This document shows positions 56,948 to 64,000 of a stretch of 64,000 nt of DNA, one piece after another. The position numbers were made by a program, and so were the translations under genes. The notes beneath the pieces were generated by a model. The model worked only from the letters and a program-made list of their open reading frames with translations. It was not told where the DNA came from and did not search any database. Within the stretch, counting starts at the first letter, position 1, and each line of letters begins with the position of its first letter. The DNA comes from Dastarcus helophoroides (Eukaryota; Arthropoda; Insecta; Coleoptera; Bothrideridae): assembly GCA_028583605.1 (NCBI GenBank), contig CM053337.1, positions 12,054,634 through 12,118,633 on the forward strand, written 5' to 3'.

Positions 56948-57669
56948 ATCATTTGTTGATTTGTGTCAGATTAAAAATTTCAACACTTTTTTAGTTGCCA
57001 ATCAAAAGTTATATGTCTTTTATAATCAATGGGTGTGGATATTTGATTTGAACGGTAAAAAAATTCCCGAACAACCTTTTCTAATTCGTAGCTGGTTGAA
57101 GTTTTTACCAAAAAATTTTAAAAAAATTGACGCTATATATCAGAAGAAAAATACAAACATTATGTTAATTATTTAAAATCGAATATATGCGATTGATTAT
57201 TTATCGCTTCAGTTAATCGCTGGATATCCTAAGACGTATAGTGAAGAGCTCAGCATACCTGAAAAAACTAAAATTCAAGATGTTGTGAATACGTACAGCG
57301 GAAAAACATTTGTTTTTTTTCAACAACAAACATTGTATTGAATACGACGATTGTAACATGTCACCGCTAAAAACGGGCACGATCTCAGAGTTATTTGTTG
57401 GAGTAACACACACTTTTCAAGGTGTATTTCGATACATAAATGGCAACTTGTTTTTCTTCGATAAAAACCATTATTACGAATTTAATGAGTTTACTGGAAA
57501 TATAGTTAAATCTGATAAGAAGGATCTAAAATTATTTAACATTGAGTGTGAATATACAAATGGTATATTGGAACAATTAAAACAATTACTTGCACGTCTA
57601 TTAAATTCACACTTGGTGATAAGGAATCCCGAAGATGATGATGATAATACTGATAACGAGAGTAAATAA
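56030..57669 (+). pseudogene. Matrix metalloproteinase with cysteine switch and hemopexin-like region, broken
   Basis: Segment 56030-56419 is a prodomain: peptidoglycan-binding-like helices (L-x-x-F-Q-E-Y-F-G-L-P), then the cysteine switch P-R-C-G-V-K-D and the catalytic start W-G-K-T-N-L-N-W. A frameshift in the A-run at 56373-56382 leads into 56428-56724; another shift near 56640 restores H-E-I-G-H-S-L-G-L-K-H (metzincin zinc site) and an S-V-M-F-P Met-turn. A TGA at 56838 precedes a Thr/Ala linker encoded by ACT/GCT repeats. After it comes a hemopexin-like region (56961-57176, 57310-57669) with a TAA at 57174 and a shift in a T-run near 57310. No signal peptide is evident at M-K-S-I-N-N. 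Metalloproteinases degrade extracellular matrix; a virus-borne one could aid spread. It could also be a retrocopy of a host gene. Damage lies mostly in homopolymers. Confidence 0.8.
56869..56946 (+). repeat. (ACT)n / (GCT)n trinucleotide linker
   Basis: About twenty ACT-type triplets followed by six GCT triplets, in frame with the metalloproteinase, encoding poly-Thr then poly-Ala. It forms the hinge between catalytic and hemopexin-like regions. Confidence 0.9.
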
Positions 57670-57705
57670 AACGGTTGATATTGCGGAAAAAAATCATTTT
57701 CAATC

Positions 57706-58522
57706 ATGTTGTTGAATCAAGCGATCGAACAAGTCGGAAAAGTTATATTAAGTCATTTAAAAGGTACCTCTTTGGATAACTTTGAAGTGAATGATCTACG
57801 CTTTTATCCATTGAATTATCTTATTGAATTTGCCAATTCGTTGGAATTGTATTACGTCTTCGATAAGTTACCAACTTTATATAAGGAAAATATTGAATTT
57901 AAAAAAAAAACTACCCTGTTTTGAGCATTACAACCGACCCTGTGACAAAACACATACAGACGGTCCACCGCCTTCAAAAAAAATTGCTACGATTGTCAAT
58001 ACTTCAATGGCCATCTTAGCAACTAATTATATTTTGTTGGCGGCACTCATCGAAAATATCTTTTACATAAACGAACCCCTAAATGTAAGAGATGCCTATG
58101 TGACAGTTAGCGATAACAAGTCGGAAATCATCAATTGGTCCAGTAATGCAGAGCTATGGTGGTATAAGTTGTATCCAAAACAAGTGGATCGACAACTTAA
58201 AGTTTTATTTGCACATTTAAACGAATCTGATCAAGAAAAACAACCGTTGTATTACAAAGTGAGAATATATTATTTAAATGGAAGTGTTGGAGAAACATCT
58301 GATTGGAAAATTATCGGAGATGCTGATAAATGTTCTTCAACTGTAACCAATAGCATCACTACTACTACTGCCACCACCCCTTATAATATTACTGAATGTT
58401 ATGAATCTCCTGTAACATGCATAAGCGATACTCACCTTATTTATTTTACAGTAAATATTTTTATATCATTATTAATTATTGAAAATTATTTATTTAAATT
58501 GTATAAAAAAATTAAAATGTAA
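57706..58522 (+). pseudogene. Membrane-protein gene, unknown, single homopolymer frameshift
   Basis: Two frames joined at an A-run (57901-57910): 57706-57924 (72 codons) and the frame that is open from 57824 to 58522. The second part has a hydrophobic stretch (A-T-N-Y-I-L-L-A-A-L-I) in its first third, a middle region with possible N-glycosylation sites (N-E-S, N-G-S, N-I-T), a Thr-rich patch, two Cys near the end and a C-terminal hydrophobic segment (Y-F-T-V-N-I-F-I-S-L-L-I-I) with a Lys-rich tail. That suits a surface or membrane-anchored protein with a short cytoplasmic tail. Family not recognised. It follows the metalloproteinase by 36 bp on the same strand. The single frameshift could be an assembly error. 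Confidence 0.5.
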
Positions 58523-58599
58523 AATATTAAATGTTTTTTTTTTACCTGAAAACTAGAGTTGGATAAAAAAACAAACAAATTTTAATCCTTTTATTTATT

Positions 58600-58645
58600 C
58601 AAACTTAAAATCCACATTTGTCAGAAATCAGTTCAACATTAGAAT
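58600..58645 (+). repeat. Left inverted repeat around the 210-aa gene
   Basis: About 45 bp (AATCCACATTTGTCAGAAAT core) that is repeated in inverse orientation at 59513-59556. The pair brackets a 0.95-kb unit holding one intact gene. Confidence 0.75.
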
Positions 58646-58663
58646 GCAAAAAAATTTTAAGCT

Positions 58664-58972
58664 TTTATTTATTCAGATTCACTACTGGTATCGTCCAAGA
58701 CAAATGTATCATTTTATTTATTATGAGCAAATATACAACAATATTTATAACTTATAACACTAAATAAAGGATGACGTAAACAAATGCTACACCAATTTTT
58801 CTTTTTCTAGAAAATAAAAAAATGTAAGCCTTTATTTATTCAGATTCACTACTGGTATCGTCAAAGGCAAATGTATCATGTAATTTATTATGAGCAAATA
58901 TACAACAATATTTATAACTTATAACACTAAATAAAGGATGACGTAAACAAATGCTACACCAATTTTTCTTTT
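58664..58972. repeat. Tandem duplication of the 3' end of the 210-aa gene
   Basis: 58664-58805 and 58826-58972 are nearly identical (for example TATTCAGATTCACTACTGGT in both). The right copy encodes the C-terminus of the gene at 58836-59468; the left copy is a spare 3' end just downstream of it. Confidence 0.85.
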
Positions 58973-59468
58973 TACACACTTCAGTATTTAATTGGCGACT
59001 GCGAATAGTGTTATGCAAATGATATCGAATATATGTTTCTGAACTACCGAATTTTTTCATCATTACTGAATAACACATGGCACATAGTTGTATATCTTCG
59101 TCGTCGGATAAATAGTAATGCTCGGAAATCATACAAACGTGTTTCCTGTTGTAATATTCTTGCCACTCGCTTTCCCATAATAGAAAATTCCAGTTGTTGA
59201 CATTGCTGATGAATTGATCCCATGGAAAATTTTCATAGCAGAACACATTGTTTTGCTGGTTAAACGCGTCGTAGCCATCTTCAACACCTTCGATTGTCTT
59301 CATTGCATTTTCCCATACGACAAGTTGATGTTCTTTTATTAAGTCATAAAATATTTTTCTTGGTAAAAGATGACCTATTTCCACTATTGCACGAGGAATT
59401 TTAGAACAACAATTTATTATTATTGCTTGTCGTGCTAAATTATATAACAAACATGGACTATTATTCAT
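58836..59468 (-). CDS. Intact 210-aa Cys-rich protein, possible BC/SOCS-box-like N-terminus
   Basis: Open frame, not recognised. The N-terminus (P-C-L-L-Y-N-L-A-R-Q-A-I, later L-L-P-R-K-I-F-Y-D-L-I) loosely resembles a SOCS/BC box, which recruits elongin to a ubiquitin ligase; this is a weak pattern match. The middle is Trp/Tyr-rich (W-D-Q-F, W-x-x-W-N-F-L-L-W-E-S-E-W). The C-terminal half has six or more Cys (C-A-M-C, C-K-K-K-N-W-C-S-I-C, C-C), a likely zinc-binding region, then an acidic Ser-rich tail. It lies between inverted repeats and faces away from the nucleotidyltransferase gene at 59936. It has no paralogue in the window. Confidence 0.55.
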   Translation of the reverse strand: MNNSPCLLYNLARQAIIINCCSKIPRAIVEIGHLLPRKIFYDLIKEHQLVVWENAMKTIEGVEDGYDAFNQQNNVFCYENFPWDQFISNVNNWNFLLWESEWQEYYNRKHVCMISEHYYLSDDEDIQLCAMCYSVMMKKFGSSETYIRYHLHNTIRSRQLNTEVCKKKNWCSICLRHPLFSVISYKYCCIFAHNKLHDTFAFDDTSSESE

Positions 59469-59512
59469 GTTGTTGACTTAACTGACAAAATCACTAATAA
59501 ATATTCGCAGCA

Positions 59513-59556
59513 CTAAAACTGTTAAACTGATTTCTGACAAATGTGGATTTTGAACT
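59513..59556 (-). repeat. Right inverted repeat around the 210-aa gene
   Basis: Inverse partner of 58600-58645. It lies 45 bp upstream of the ATG of the 210-aa gene. Confidence 0.75.
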
Positions 59557-59559
59557 TGC

Positions 59560-59840
59560 ATACACGTATTATTTGAAAAATGAACAATTAAAAACCACAG
59601 AAATTATATTTTTTTCCCTGAAAGAAGTAACCACATAAGATAAATGTGTTTTAAAAACCACAGAAGTACATATGATACGGAAAAATGAATAATTAAAAAC
59701 CACAGAAATTATATTTTTCCTTGAAAGAAAGTAACCACATAAGACAAATGTGGGTTTTAAAAACCACAGAAATTCTATTTTTTCCCTAAACAAATAACCA
59801 CATAATGCAAATATGGATTTTAAATTTACATAAATATATT
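59560..59840. repeat. AACCACAGAAATTATAT minisatellite
   Basis: Degenerate units combining AAAACCACAGAAATTATATTTTT, CTGAAAGAAGTAACCACATAA and AAATGTGGGTTTTAAA, repeated about three to four times. It fills the space between the divergent 210-aa gene and the nucleotidyltransferase gene. The shared AAATGTGG motif links it to the inverted repeat next to it. Confidence 0.75.
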
Positions 59841-59935
59841 TTTTCCGCTTCCAAAATTTTCCCCTATGACTTTCAGTATGCAGTTATCATCAAGGTATCA
59901 AAGTTATTTGAATAATTCCCGTAAGCTGAAAAAAG

Positions 59936-60577
59936 ATGTTGAAAAATCTAAGCCATATAATTTTTGCTAGCGATTTGTGTGCGAACGTTATTGTGAAAAA
60001 TTTGCCAGAGCCTTATTATGAGACGTTTGACAAAGTCATGGGTGTTTTAAAGGTGATTGGGGTAAAGAGGCGATGTTTTATTGGTGAAGGATTTGCAAGT
60101 TTTTTGTATGGTCGAACAAACTCTTATGGAGATATCGACATTTTTATAGAAGCACTTTCCGAAGAAGACGTTGACATTGAACGAGATATTCCATTTGACA
60201 ACCATAGGATTTTCTACACTCCTATTGGTAAGTTTTATGACAAACACATACAAACTTGTTTTTATGTTTTTGTAGACAAATATATTACTTATAATTTTAT
60301 TGTTGTAAAAACTCAGCCGAAATGTTTTAACATGGAGCAATTTGTGATAGAAAACATAAAAAATTTTGATTTGGATATTTGTAAGACTGTGTTTTATTTT
60401 AATCGAAACAATTGTAAATTTTGTATACAATTTTCACAAACAAGTCCGTTTGAAAACAATTTAGGCAAAGTGTCAGAAGATCGTTATATAAAATATAAAC
60501 ATCGTCAAATAGCTGATAATACTATTATTAAACCAAATAGTTTAGCTTTAATGACATTATGTAAGATATTGAAATAA
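59936..60577 (+). CDS. Minimal nucleotidyltransferase-fold protein, copy 2
   Basis: 213 residues, open. G50-E-G-F-A-S then D66-I-D68-I-F give the nucleotidyltransferase G-[GS]-type loop (here G-E-G, one residue off the canonical G-G) and the metal-binding Asp pair. It shares with 661-1308 the start (H-I-I-F-x-S-D), L-x-V-I-G-V/K-K, F-x-L/V-E-Q-x-V, D-x-D-I-C-K-T-x-F-Y and the C-terminal P-N-S-L-x-L motif. The two proteins are clearly diverged, so two open copies imply past selection. The neighbours (metalloproteinase, membrane protein, 210-aa gene) suggest a different or larger element than the one at 1-5.3 kb. Confidence 0.7.
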   Translation: MLKNLSHIIFASDLCANVIVKNLPEPYYETFDKVMGVLKVIGVKRRCFIGEGFASFLYGRTNSYGDIDIFIEALSEEDVDIERDIPFDNHRIFYTPIGKFYDKHIQTCFYVFVDKYITYNFIVVKTQPKCFNMEQFVIENIKNFDLDICKTVFYFNRNNCKFCIQFSQTSPFENNLGKVSEDRYIKYKHRQIADNTIIKPNSLALMTLCKILK

Positions 60578-61334
60578 AAAAACCACTTTGTGTATGTTAG
60601 AAAAAGTTTTTATTTTAACCTTTTACAACTCTAATGTTTATAACAACGATTTTTGTGTTTACGAGATAAATGAAACAGCCCATAGTCGTCGTGGTGTCAT
60701 ATATTTCAAACGCAAAACTTTTTTTGTACTCCCCCATGCCCCATGCCCCATTAACACGGGGCCCACCACCACCGCCGCACCGAATTTAGTTCTGAACGCG
60801 GACGAGCGGTTATCAGCAGATGGCGCTGCAAGTGGAGAGCGCCCCGCATCCATCGTACGCTTCGTTCGCACGCATCAGACCTCTAGTTCGGAATGCGGAC
60901 GAGCGGTTATCTGTAGATGGCGCTGCAAGTAGAGAGCGCGAACGTTTCACTGTGCGGGAATGTAATATTATTCGATTGCAAATATTATCTCTCTGTCCGC
61001 ACGCGGTTATAAACTTTTTTCAACATACGGCCCTCGGACTTTTTGCTATCGGTAGATCGCTGCCAAAATCGACAAGGGGTACATGGTGAGATTTTTGTGA
61101 GCCACGATCGCGACCTACTTTTCTATTTGTTTTATGCATTTTCATGATAAGGTCCTTTTGGCATGTCTTCGGCAACACCGCACTCTTCTACACAACATCC
61201 CCTTTCATTTGATACCAAACACGATTAGGCTAACGCAAGAACTACCCTCTCTGCAGCCTCTGGTAAATCACAACCGCTTCGGATGGCATGTGTCCAAAGT
61301 GAGCCAGAATCGGCTTTGTTTATTCTACTAATAT
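60578..61334. other. Non-coding GC-richer interval with internal duplication
   Basis: TGCGGACGAGCGGTTATC-type sequence followed by AGATGGCGCTGCAAGT occurs at about 60793-60846 and again at 60888-60941, spaced about 95 bp. Local GC is far above the surroundings. The interval may be a short interspersed element or unrelated host DNA. No gene is supportable; open frames here are short and on several overlapping frames. Confidence 0.45.
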
Positions 61335-62148
61335 GGATATGATGAAACTATCAGAACTAACATCTGCAGGATAAAGAGCACTGACTATGCTCCAAAAGAA
61401 ACACGCATCATTCTCATTTTTAACATTTATACAAGCATTCTTGTAAGCAATGACTTCAGGAAGATCAATATAGGAAGACCCACCTGTTCCTAATTCATAT
61501 TTATTTATATTAATTTCCAAACTTATAATTTTGACCAACGCCCACCCAGAATCACGTTCCCGAAACTCGCTTAATTTATTTAAAATTTTGTCCACAACTG
61601 AATGCATATACCAAATTTTTAATTTTGATCCCCTGTCAAGAACCTCATTTTTTATATTAAAATATTTCAATTCCCTAATTACCTTGCTTAATAAATTCAC
61701 CACCTAACGTTGTATTTACTTTAAGCATGGGGAAGTGCGTTAAAATGTCATTAATTTTATTTTCAAACATAGCAAAACAATCCTCTAAAAATAGCCCCAA
61801 GTCCTTATGCGTTAAATTAATTATAATACCTGTCCGCACCCTTGATTGAAAAACTGACTTAACATCCTCCCAATGGACTCTATCTCTTAGATTCTTAGCA
61901 CCTGCTCCAACATGTGATTCGTGCAACTTACTCCTAACATCACATTGAAACTTCTTAAAGTACGCTAGAATGCTCTGCAGTTTATTAATTCTGCCAAGAT
62001 GTGAGGTTTCCCTTAATAACTTGTTAGTTTCCCGTATGCATTTTTTAACATAACCCAACCACTGCCCAATTTTTTCCTTTGATTTAATACAAGCTTCTGC
62101 CTGCATACAGATGCTTCTCATTTCGCCTGTGCAAGCGGCTTTGTTCAT
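61335..62148 (-). pseudogene. PolB-10: N-terminal fragment of a lineage II polymerase
   Basis: The ATG at 62148 opens 158 codons with a Cys-containing coiled N-terminus, then W-E-D-V-K-x-x-F, R-x-R-T-G-I-I, N-L-T-H-K-D and the L-F-L-E-D-C-F region, all matched in PolB-4. A frameshift near 61690 leads to 61703-61320 with F-R-E-R-D-S-G-W-A-L, N-I-N-K-Y and S-A-L-Y-P. The fragment stops before any exonuclease or polymerase motif. It supplies the D-S-G-W stretch that PolB-4 has lost. It is divergent from the virion-type gene at 62663. Confidence 0.75.
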
Positions 62149-62281
62149 TTTTTTTTATCTGCAACTACCACACCTTTATTTTATATTATATATATTAATA
62201 TTTCTACAAAATTGGTGACAGAAGGTTGGTTCGTGAAGCTCTAACTCTAAAAATAAAAATAAAATTAATTTAGCATTTAAA

Positions 62282-62283
<2 letters not shown>

Positions 62284-62342
<59 letters not shown>
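62284..62342. repeat. (CT)n microsatellite
   Basis: About 29 perfect CT units in the divergent region between PolB-10 and the virion-type gene. Confidence 0.97.
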
Positions 62343-62346
<4 letters not shown>

Positions 62347-62493
62347 AAGGCACACAAAGGCAGACTCCTCGTCATAGCACGTATCACACTCACAGATAAT
62401 ATAACAGATTCGTTGTGATCAGCTTGCCTACCTATCAAAAAGCCATTCGTACACCTGTTAGCCTGCCGTCAACAGACCCATTGCTAGAGCTAT

Positions 62494-62628
62494 TTGTTAA
62501 CAGACCTGTTGCTAACAGATCCGTTGTTAACAGACCTGTTGTTAACAGACCCGTTGTTAACAGACCCGTTGTTAACAGACCCGTTGTTAACAGACCCGTT
62601 GTTAACAGACTTGTTATTAACAAACCTG
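62494..62628 (+). repeat. 15-bp GTTAACAGACCCGTT tandem array
   Basis: About nine copies of a 15-bp unit (GTTAACAGACCCGTT, variants in the first two and last). It ends 34 bp before the ATG at 62663. The unit is a multiple of three, so all frames stay open and give false ORFs on both strands. A degenerate version sits at the same place before the homologous gene at 22186. Confidence 0.95.
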
Positions 62629-62662
62629 TTTTTACAACTGCTGTTTACTGGTCATAATACTT

Positions 62663-63729
62663 ATGGACGAAACGTTAGTTAAACACCTTATACAAGCTCG
62701 GAGAGATATCAAAAAGAAATTTCAAGATTTAAAAACTGGTCAAACTGTCGTCGAAAACCAATTGGAAACTCTCTTTAAACCGATTACAAAACCTTTGAAA
62801 AAATTGTCTCAATATGATCACCTGATAAAAGAAGAAGAAGAAGAAGATACTGATGAAAAGAATAATTCTTTTAAATTGTCCAATGTAGAGGGAAAAATTA
62901 AAAAAGAATAAAACGGATCCGGATGATATTTTTAACCTACATCCAGACGACTGGAAAACAATGTTTCCCAATTTATCTTACATGAATGATGACAGTTTAA
63001 GATTATCACCATCGCCTTCTTCATTTTTTGCAACTCCAAAAAACTCTACTACTACTGCTACGACTACTTTAAATAATGATCAGATAAGAGGAATAGATTC
63101 TGATTTCGATTCAGTTTACAATATTATATCGACTTTAAAAGTTAACCCCAATGAAATGGATCATACCTATGGACCTCATTTTAAATTTGACGAAGGAGAA
63201 TGGAAAGTGGGCGGATTGTCCTTTAATGTTTCGTCAGATGGTAAATTATTTGTCATCAACAACAAAGGCTATGAATTAACGCCCGGACTAATTCAACTAT
63301 TATTTGTAAAAAAAAACAAGCATTCGTTTATGTACGTCAAACGACTAAGACAATTACAGAGAAATAATATTGGCATCTAATGTAATCCGACGAAATTTTG
63401 ACGAATCTCAGCAGTTTCGCAGAAGTAGAGCAGAGGAATACAAATTTATTAAAAAGTTTTTGGATAGTTATAAAAACAACGACGACGACGACTACGACAA
63501 CGACGACGACACCCCTAAAATTAAACGAGTTTTCGGACATCAGCATGCAGGAAAAGGTTTAATGAAATATTCCAATAATAAAATTAATCACATCTATTGG
63601 GATGATCCGAATGAATTGGTCGATCGTCTAAGGCTTTTGCTTGCTTCGCAACAAGCCGGTCACACCAATCATAACAATGAAATTGTATCAATCATAGAAG
63701 AGTTAAAGGAAGCGGCAATCATATCATAG
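62663..63729 (+). pseudogene. Lineage II conserved (virion-type?) protein, copy 2, two frameshifts
   Basis: Three successive frames. Segment 62663-62911 is a basic coiled-coil-like N-terminus (V-K-H-L-I-Q-A-R, E-N-Q-L-E-T-L-F-K-P-I-T-K) and an acidic patch. Segment 62961-63380 has D-S-D-F-D-S-V-Y-N-I-I, E-M-D-H-T-Y-G-P-H-F and a compact G-G-L-S-F-N/G-Y-E-L-T-P-G-L domain. Segment 63370-63729 has an Asp-rich patch and the ending Y-W-D-D-P-N-E-L-V-D-R-L-R-L-L-L-A-S-Q, a tail I recognise as recurrent in insect virus-like elements. The A-rich sites of both shifts suggest recent damage or assembly error. Structural or assembly protein is my best guess from context; no enzymatic motif is visible. 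Confidence 0.6.
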
Positions 63730-63809
63730 GAAGTGCATGTTTGCCTCTTGCAAATAATGATGAAATGAAAGGGAGGAGGTGAATAGAAAGTTGAGCAATG
63801 TTTTGATCT

Positions 63810-63817
63810 TATAAATA
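63810..63817 (+). promoter_or_regulatory. TATA box of the right-edge gene
   Basis: TATAAATA, 41 bases before the ATG at 63851. Confidence 0.4.
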
Positions 63818-63850
63818 GTTGTGTTTTATATTTTTTTTTGCATTACCAAT

Positions 63851-64000
63851 ATGTCAGTCGACAAATTTGGTAGATATTCCTTGGTTCGGGAGTACCATAA
63901 AAACGTTTGGCCACCACCTGTACCACCTACCACGAATTTAGGCTACAGCATAAAAACTAATGGTCACTTTGACTTTCAGCAAAAGCGAATTTTAAATTTT
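63851..64000 (+). CDS. Start of a fibre-like gene, cut by window end
   Basis: Fifty open codons to the window edge. It begins M-S-V-D-K-F-G-R, has a Pro-rich stretch (W-P-P-P-V-P-P) and then G-H-F-D-F-Q-Q-K-R-I-L-N. The last pattern (G-x-F/Y-D-x-x-x-K-R-I/L-x-N) resembles the head of the repetitive shaft in fibre-like attachment proteins of insect virus-like elements; this is a tentative reading. It follows the virion-type gene by 121 bp on the same strand. Confidence 0.5.
   Translation, partial: MSVDKFGRYSLVREYHKNVWPPPVPPTTNLGYSIKTNGHFDFQQKRILNF

Noticed and set aside
56797..56994. Poly-Leu ORF
   Set aside because: Other-frame shadow of the ACT/GCT repeat within the metalloproteinase.
62494..62628. 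CRISPR-like array
   Set aside because: Units are contiguous 15-bp repeats without spacers, in eukaryotic DNA.
62415..62682. Three overlapping ORFs on both strands over the 15-bp array
   Set aside because: A 15-bp unit keeps all frames open; the peptides are five-residue repeats and none is linked to a gene.

Overview
The window looks like AT-rich insect (arthropod) nuclear DNA. The reasons are spliceosomal introns, TATA boxes and AATAAA signals, a Ty3/gypsy-like LTR element, an intact Tc1 transposon, pogo and mariner remnants, and many degenerate copies of virus-like genes. No tRNA, rRNA, bacterial operon or CRISPR array is visible. Almost nothing reads as an ordinary host gene. I read the window as an island of endogenous virus-like elements (Polinton / adintovirus / bidnavirus type) shot through with transposons.

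The dominant gene is a family-B DNA polymerase (PolB), present as ten separate full, partial or broken loci. Lineage I has N-terminal C2H2 zinc fingers and a Cys/His module resembling recombination endonuclease VII between the exonuclease motifs: PolB-1 (1480-5247 -), PolB-2 (9414-14029 -), PolB-3 (14030-14762 -), PolB-5 (34632-38337 +), PolB-6 (39134-42514 -), PolB-7 (44036-45464 -), PolB-8 (46904-50819 +) and PolB-9 (52345-55693 -). Lineage II has a different, coiled N-terminus: PolB-4 (15509-19173 -) and PolB-10 (61335-62148 -). All are broken by stops, frameshifts, deletions or insertions.

Around them are smaller genes that recur in fixed positions. A ~105-aa Cys-rich zinc-ribbon-like gene lies upstream of PolB-5, -6 and -8 (intact at 46021-46338; a fourth copy at 27243-27593). 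A ~165-aa gene with a D-V-Q-G-F motif lies convergent to PolB-5 and -8 (intact at 38528-39046 and 51171-51659). It sits about 40 bp behind the 3' end of a double-jelly-roll-capsid-like gene (51697-52344; a 15-codon stub at 39089-39133). Lineage II is accompanied by a broken, probably virion-associated gene (21640-22186 - and 62663-63729 +), a C-terminal piece of a packaging-ATPase-like gene (22413-22703 -) and the start of a fibre-like gene at the right edge. Other accessory genes are two intact minimal nucleotidyltransferases (661-1308, 59936-60577), a small OB-like protein (two broken copies), a broken matrix metalloproteinase with cysteine switch and hemopexin-like region (56030-57669), a membrane-protein gene (57706-58522) and an intact 210-aa Cys-rich gene between inverted repeats (58836-59468).

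Layout: 0-5.3 kb OB-like gene, nucleotidyltransferase, PolB-1; 5.3-9.4 kb repeats and non-coding DNA; 9.4-15 kb PolB-2 split by an LTR retroelement, then PolB-3; 15-20.3 kb PolB-4 between direct repeats; 20.7-24.4 kb a candidate four-exon small gene, lineage II virion and ATPase pieces, a recombinase-like pseudogene and a mariner scrap; 24.8-29.3 kb pogo-like pseudogene, OB-like and zinc-ribbon genes, Tc1 element; 29.3-33.4 kb non-coding AT-rich DNA; 33.4-55.7 kb two tail-to-tail pairs of lineage I elements; 56-60.6 kb the metalloproteinase, membrane-protein and nucleotidyltransferase cluster; 61.3-64 kb a second lineage II locus.

Function: the polymerase, capsid, packaging ATPase, zinc-ribbon and D-V-Q-G-F genes look like the replication and morphogenesis core of small linear double-stranded DNA virus-like elements. 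I found no retroviral-type integrase. Calls rest on motifs and on comparison between copies inside the window; no database search was possible.
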